Source: Bacillus sp. ISL-18 (GTDB taxonomy: Bacteria; Bacillota; Bacilli; Bacillales; Cytobacillaceae). From it: a stretch of 64,000 nucleotides of DNA. How positions within the stretch are numbered: the first letter of the stretch is position 1; each line of letters opens with the position of its first letter. A program made the translations under genes and the position numbers. Below are positions 60,265-64,000 of the stretch, piece after piece. The notes under the pieces are model-generated. The model searched no databases. It had not been told where the DNA came from and worked only from the letters and a program-made list of their open reading frames with translations. The stretch is taken from assembly GCF_018613415.1 (NCBI RefSeq), contig NZ_JAGGQG010000009.1, positions 62,001 to 126,000 on the forward strand. The letters run 5' to 3'.

Positions 60265-63214
60265 TTGACCGCTCCCTTTCCTTGACAAGATCACCCGGGA
60301 AGACATAGTCCTTTCGGGCCCATTTCTTTTGCACCTGAACACCTATTTGCGGCTGAGGATTTCCATACCGGAAATTTATGGGTGGCAATGGATTGATCCC
60401 GTCTTGCAGTAAAATCTCCATTCTAACCCGAGTGTCCTTGTAGGCTGGTGTATCGGTATCCTTATCCGCTGCACTGCTTGTCAAGTAATTGACCGCTCCA
60501 TCCCCTGTATCATTCATTGGCAGATACACTTCATTGCCCTTAACTCGAGCAGTAATCGTACATTTAACTTTTACATTACCAAACGGTGAAGTCAGGCGGA
60601 CCAGTGTTCCGTCATTTAGGCCGCGTTGTGCGGCAAGTTCAGGGGATACTTCAAGGAAAACCTCCGGTGTCTTTTCTGATATCCCTTTTGATTTGTACGT
60701 AAGATTTCCTTCATGGAAGTGCTCCAATAAGCGGCCGTTGTTAAGATGGAGATCATATTGGTCTTCAAAAACAAGCGGCTTGGTCCATTGGACTGGATAG
60801 AGTCGAGCCTTTCGGTCTGGGAAAGGAAATCCATCTGTATAAAGAAGCGGCGTATCGGTCCCATCCGATTTTACGGGCCATTGCAAACTCTTGTAACCTG
60901 CTAATCTTTCATACGTGACACCTGCATAAATCGGCATCAGTATCGCTGCTTCCTCCATGATGTCACTTGGATGTTTGTAATTCCAGTTGGCACCAAGCCG
61001 GTTTGCCACTAACTGAATAATTTTCCAGTCCGGCTTAGAATCACCCAGTGGTTCAAATACTTGATACAATCTTTGAATACGGCGTTCCGTGTTGGTAAAG
61101 GTTCCTTCTTTTTCAAGGCTTGGACTTGCCGGCAGGACGACATCCGCATATTGGGCAGTCCGAGAAAAGAAGATATCTTGAACCACAAAGAAGTCAAGCT
61201 TTTCGTAAGCTGCATGGACATGGTTAATGTTGGAATCAACTAATCCCATCTCCTCACCTTTTACATACATGGCTTTCATTGTACCTTTGTGAATTCCCTC
61301 AATCATATCGTGATTATTAATGCCAACTTCCGATGAAAGCTTCACGCCCCATGCTTGCTCAAATTTTGCCAGCACTTCAGGGTCGTCGACACGCTGATAT
61401 CCCGGAAAATTTTCCGGCGCGCTGCCCATGTCGCCTGCTCCTTGCACGTTATTATGGCCACGGAGCGGGTACGATCCTGCACCTGGCCGTGCATAGTTAC
61501 CGGTAATTAGCAACAAGTTCGAAATGGCTGTACTTGTGTCACTTCCGCCCAGATGCTGCGTCACACCCATTGCCCAAAGAATCGCTGTTCCATCTGCCTC
61601 ATGAATCATTTCCGCGATTTGGATGAGGGTCTCTTTCGGAAGACCTGTTACCTCTTCGGCATAACCCAATGTATAGGGAGCCAGGCTTTTCCGGTATTCC
61701 TCGAAGCCATTTACATGCTTTACGATAAACTCTTCATCTGCCCAGCCCATATCGATGATGTATTTGGTTACAGCAGAAAGCCACACCAAATCGGAACCGG
61801 CATTTGGGTGAATGAACAAATCAGCACGGGCGGCCATCTCGTGCTCCCGCAGGTCTGCCACAATCAATTTTTGACCGTCTAGTTTATGGGCGCGCTTCAC
61901 CCTTGTGGCTAATACAGGATGGGCTTCCGCTGTATTCGATCCGACAATGATGACAAGGCCGGCTTTCGCTATGTCCTTAATCGAACCAGCATCACCGCCA
62001 TAACCAACCGTTCTGTGCAGACCAACCGTTGCCGGTGTCTGGCAATAACGGGAACAGTTATCGACGTTGTTTGTGCCAATCACCTGACGGGCTAATTTTT
62101 GCATTAAGTAGGATTCTTCATTTGTACATTTAGAGGAAGTGATAAAGCCAAGCGATTGCGGTCCATATTGACTGCGAATCTGGCGGAAACGGCTGGCGAT
62201 TAAATCCAGCGCCTCCTCCCACTCTGCTTCACGGAAGCTGTCACCTTCCCGAATCAGCGGCTTTGTCAGCCGTTCTTGACTGTTAACAAAATCCCAGCCG
62301 AATTTCCCTTTCACACAAGTGGAAATCCCATTTGCCGGTGCTTCTGCATTTGGTTCCACTTTTAAAATTTCGCGTCCTTTAGTCCAAACATCAAAACTGC
62401 AGCCGACACCGCAAAACGTACAGACGGTTTTGGTGCGTTTCACACGTGCATCACGCATGGCGGATTCCATATCAGAAACGGTCAGGATCGAACCATAACC
62501 GGTCTCCACTCCTTTGGTCAATTCAATCATCGAACGGAGTGTTCCTTTTTCAATGCCTGTCAAGTAGCCGGCTTCCCCAAGCATTCCTTTTTCCATCATC
62601 GCATTACAAGGACAAACGGTCGAACAATGCCCGCAAGATACACAGGAAGATTCGTTAATGGGAACGTCATTATCCCAGATAACCCGTGGATGTGCCCTAT
62701 CCCAATCAATTCTCAGGGTTTCGGTGACCTGTACATCCTGGCAGGCCTCGACACAGCGTCCACACAAGATACACTGATCGGGATCATAACGATAAAACGG
62801 GTTCGACATATCCTCTTGATACGGTTTCTCCTTCCAAGGAATGCTCTGATGGTTAATGCGCATCTCCTTTACGGTGTTATGTATTTCGCAGCCACCGTTG
62901 TTGTAATCACAAACCGTACAATATAATTCATGATTACGGAGTATGTTGTCCATTGCCGCTGTTTGCGACTTTTTCACAAGGGGGCTCGTCGTACTGATCT
63001 CATCTCCGTCCTTTAACGGAGTCGAACAGGACCTGACAAGTTGACCATTTACCTCGACGATACAAGTGTCGCAAGTTTCGATTGGCCCGAGACTGGGATG
63101 GTAGCACACCTGCGGAACTTCAATTGCGTTGTCGTTGAGGTATTGGAGGACAGTCTGGCCTTCCGCTGCAGGAACAATCTCATCGTTAATCGTAACCACT
63201 ATGTTTTTTGCCAA
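60257..63214 (-). CDS. fdhF: Formate dehydrogenase, large molybdopterin subunit (YjgC-like)
   Basis: A 985-residue multi-cofactor protein. The N-terminal [2Fe-2S] ferredoxin domain has Cys37, Cys48, Cys51 and Cys63. Then come [14 protein letters not shown] and two [4Fe-4S] motifs, [11 protein letters not shown] and [13 protein letters not shown], then CTFCGVGC of the molybdopterin domain. The active-site residue is a cysteine in [11 protein letters not shown], where E. coli FdhF has selenocysteine. The C-terminal molybdopterin dinucleotide domain ends with [10 protein letters not shown]. The start is the TTG at 63214, preceded by GGGTG. It oxidises formate to CO2. Confidence 0.94.
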   Translation of the reverse strand: MAKNIVVTINDEIVPAAEGQTVLQYLNDNAIEVPQVCYHPSLGPIETCDTCIVEVNGQLVRSCSTPLKDGDEISTTSPLVKKSQTAAMDNILRNHELYCTVCDYNNGGCEIHNTVKEMRINHQSIPWKEKPYQEDMSNPFYRYDPDQCILCGRCVEACQDVQVTETLRIDWDRAHPRVIWDNDVPINESSCVSCGHCSTVCPCNAMMEKGMLGEAGYLTGIEKGTLRSMIELTKGVETGYGSILTVSDMESAMRDARVKRTKTVCTFCGVGCSFDVWTKGREILKVEPNAEAPANGISTCVKGKFGWDFVNSQERLTKPLIREGDSFREAEWEEALDLIASRFRQIRSQYGPQSLGFITSSKCTNEESYLMQKLARQVIGTNNVDNCSRYCQTPATVGLHRTVGYGGDAGSIKDIAKAGLVIIVGSNTAEAHPVLATRVKRAHKLDGQKLIVADLREHEMAARADLFIHPNAGSDLVWLSAVTKYIIDMGWADEEFIVKHVNGFEEYRKSLAPYTLGYAEEVTGLPKETLIQIAEMIHEADGTAILWAMGVTQHLGGSDTSTAISNLLLITGNYARPGAGSYPLRGHNNVQGAGDMGSAPENFPGYQRVDDPEVLAKFEQAWGVKLSSEVGINNHDMIEGIHKGTMKAMYVKGEEMGLVDSNINHVHAAYEKLDFFVVQDIFFSRTAQYADVVLPASPSLEKEGTFTNTERRIQRLYQVFEPLGDSKPDWKIIQLVANRLGANWNYKHPSDIMEEAAILMPIYAGVTYERLAGYKSLQWPVKSDGTDTPLLYTDGFPFPDRKARLYPVQWTKPLVFEDQYDLHLNNGRLLEHFHEGNLTYKSKGISEKTPEVFLEVSPELAAQRGLNDGTLVRLTSPFGNVKVKCTITARVKGNEVYLPMNDTGDGAVNYLTSSAADKDTDTPAYKDTRVRMEILLQDGINPLPPINFRYGNPQPQIGVQVQKKWARKDYVFPGDLVKERERSNG

Positions 63215-63382
63215 TATGGCTTCACCCTTTCTACTAATATGATAGATAAAAGATTCCCCCTTTTTAATACCCCATCGTTTAAAAAATACTCACCAAATCA
63301 GAGGAGTATATAAAAATAATGATGAAATTAGGTTTGTAAACTGTGAAATTGTGGTAAATAACTAAGAAAAGGACGAATCTTG

Positions 63383-63646
63383 ATGAAATATATTATTTTA
63401 AAAACGAAAAATGGGAATGGAAAATATAGATATCGTATAGTGGATTCAATGGAGGCTTCTTCTTTGGAGGTCGCGCGTGATCTCTTATACAAGAAATTTA
63501 GACGAGAAGTAAACAAAGAGGACGGAGAAACCTACATAATTATTCCTTACAACAAAAATATCAATCTGAAAGAAAAGGAAATTCCGTTGGAAGGTGTTCA
63601 CTATGGAGTCCTGCAGTATCGGGAACCGGGGGATGGTCTGTATTAA
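63383..63646 (+). CDS. Small hypothetical protein (87 residues)
   Basis: The product begins MKYIILKTKNGNGKYRYRIV and contains ASSLEVARDLLYKKFRREVN and GETYIIIPYNKNINLKEKEI, probably a small alpha/beta domain. AAAGGACG lies 10 bases before the ATG at 63383. I do not recognise the family. It is divergent from the formate dehydrogenase gene and ends before a bidirectional terminator. Confidence 0.6.
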   Translation: MKYIILKTKNGNGKYRYRIVDSMEASSLEVARDLLYKKFRREVNKEDGETYIIIPYNKNINLKEKEIPLEGVHYGVLQYREPGDGLY

Positions 63647-63678
63647 AAGAATTCATCAAAGAAGTTAAGTCATTTGCT

Positions 63679-63721
63679 AAAAAAAGCAATGCCAGTTGAA
63701 CTCATTGGCACTGCTTTTTTT
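63679..63721. terminator. Bidirectional terminator
   Basis: AAAAAAGCAATGCCA and TTGGCACTGCTTTTTT pair between two convergent genes, with A- and T-runs on either side. Confidence 0.85.
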
Positions 63722-63738
63722 AGGGTAAAACAAAGAAA

Positions 63739-64000
63739 CTAGTTTTCCACTAAAACTTGAGACACCGCTGCTTTAACCTGATTACTAAATACTTCCTTTA
63801 AATAATCAGCGGTCGTGAGAAATAGCAGCCCATTTCCTTCTAACTTAGGTGAATCACCGAGAGGAACCGTTCTTTTGATTAATTGCGCATAAAGTTCAGT
63901 CACGGTTAACTCTCTCTCAAAGGATTCGGTCGCAATCGCTTTGATAAGAGCAAGTGCACCAGAGACATGCGGAGTGGCCATAGACGTTCCACTGAGCTTC
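63739..64000 (-). CDS. Subtilisin-like serine protease, C-terminal part (cut by the window)
   Basis: The gene continues beyond position 64000. The visible 87 residues contain the catalytic-serine signature LSGTSMATPHVSGALALIKA of S8 family peptidases, followed by a C-terminal stretch LYAQLIKRTVPLGDSPKLEG, NGLLFLTTADYLKEVFSNQV. The Asp and His of the triad would lie upstream. The short C-terminal tail after the Ser suggests a small subtilase without extra domains. Its location (exported or internal) cannot be told from this part. Confidence 0.88.
   Translation of the reverse strand, partial: KLSGTSMATPHVSGALALIKAIATESFERELTVTELYAQLIKRTVPLGDSPKLEGNGLLFLTTADYLKEVFSNQVKAAVSQVLVEN

Overview
The window comes from a low-GC, spore-forming Bacillota, most likely a Bacillaceae species. 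Support for this includes YjcZ-type small glycine-rich sporulation proteins, a YtaF-type sporulation membrane protein, a SpoIIS toxin-antitoxin locus, a sigma-B type promoter, a sigma-A promoter with consensus elements, Fur boxes, CcpA cre sites and AGGAGG ribosome binding sites. Several genes start at TTG or GTG, and many starts given here were moved from the longest reading frame to the codon with a correctly spaced ribosome binding site. No phage, IS element, plasmid backbone or CRISPR array was seen.

Layout. 1-4.6 kb: a TetR regulator, a decayed region (relic of an aldo-keto reductase 3' end, an MFS transporter pseudogene), an intact aldo-keto reductase and a GMC oxidoreductase. 4.7-8.1 kb: two paralogous DUF1259 proteins, a DUF2935 protein and a DUF421 membrane protein. 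8.1-13.8 kb: ion and membrane functions (Ktr-type K+ uptake pair, CPA1 Na+/H+ antiporter, YtaF, TatC). 13.9-16.4 kb: an autoregulated-looking XRE-DUF1232 regulator and a SpoIISA toxin with two candidate antitoxins. 16.4-21.4 kb: a second DUF421 protein, a CDF metal exporter, a Fur-controlled FTR1 iron permease with a lipoprotein partner, a decayed small gene and two tiny genes. 21.7-23.8 kb: an ArsB/NhaD-type permease and an Sm-like-repeat protein.

24-31.3 kb holds the most coherent multi-gene unit: DedA protein, BcrC, polysaccharide deacetylase, TVP38/DedA-like protein, MGDG-type glycosyltransferase and an AUR1-type PAP2 protein, divergent from a response regulator and histidine kinase. Three copies of an 11-bp element lie in the divergent promoter region. 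31.3-40.1 kb: a phosphoesterase lipoprotein, SDR, DUF4317, a sigma-B type GspM-like protein, two YjcZ genes, an HPr-like protein lacking the active histidine, a DUF4405 membrane protein, HmoA-type heme monooxygenase, a His-rich protein under a large inverted repeat, and SstT. 40.4-46.2 kb: a raffinose/melibiose operon (msmE with two frameshifts, two permeases, AraC regulator, melA) with cre sites. 46.4-48.7 kb: DUF1904, a zinc ribbon, an RNA cluster (SRP-domain-IV-like RNA, tRNA-Asn, tRNA-Thr, tmRNA, tRNA-Ser) and five 52-bp tandem repeats. 48.7-54.9 kb: UppP, several small membrane and hypothetical genes, a LysM-3D protein and DUF3231. 54.9-58.6 kb: an amidohydrolase operon (M20D peptidase, frameshifted allantoate/carbamoyl amidohydrolase, transporter). 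58.8-63.2 kb: FdhD, DUF1641 and a large formate dehydrogenase. The window ends inside a subtilase gene.

Several genes are broken by single-base changes in or beside homopolymers (near 12090, 45620, 45935, 56935, and in the relic at 20.5-20.8 kb). These may be genuine decay or assembly errors, and reads would be needed to decide.
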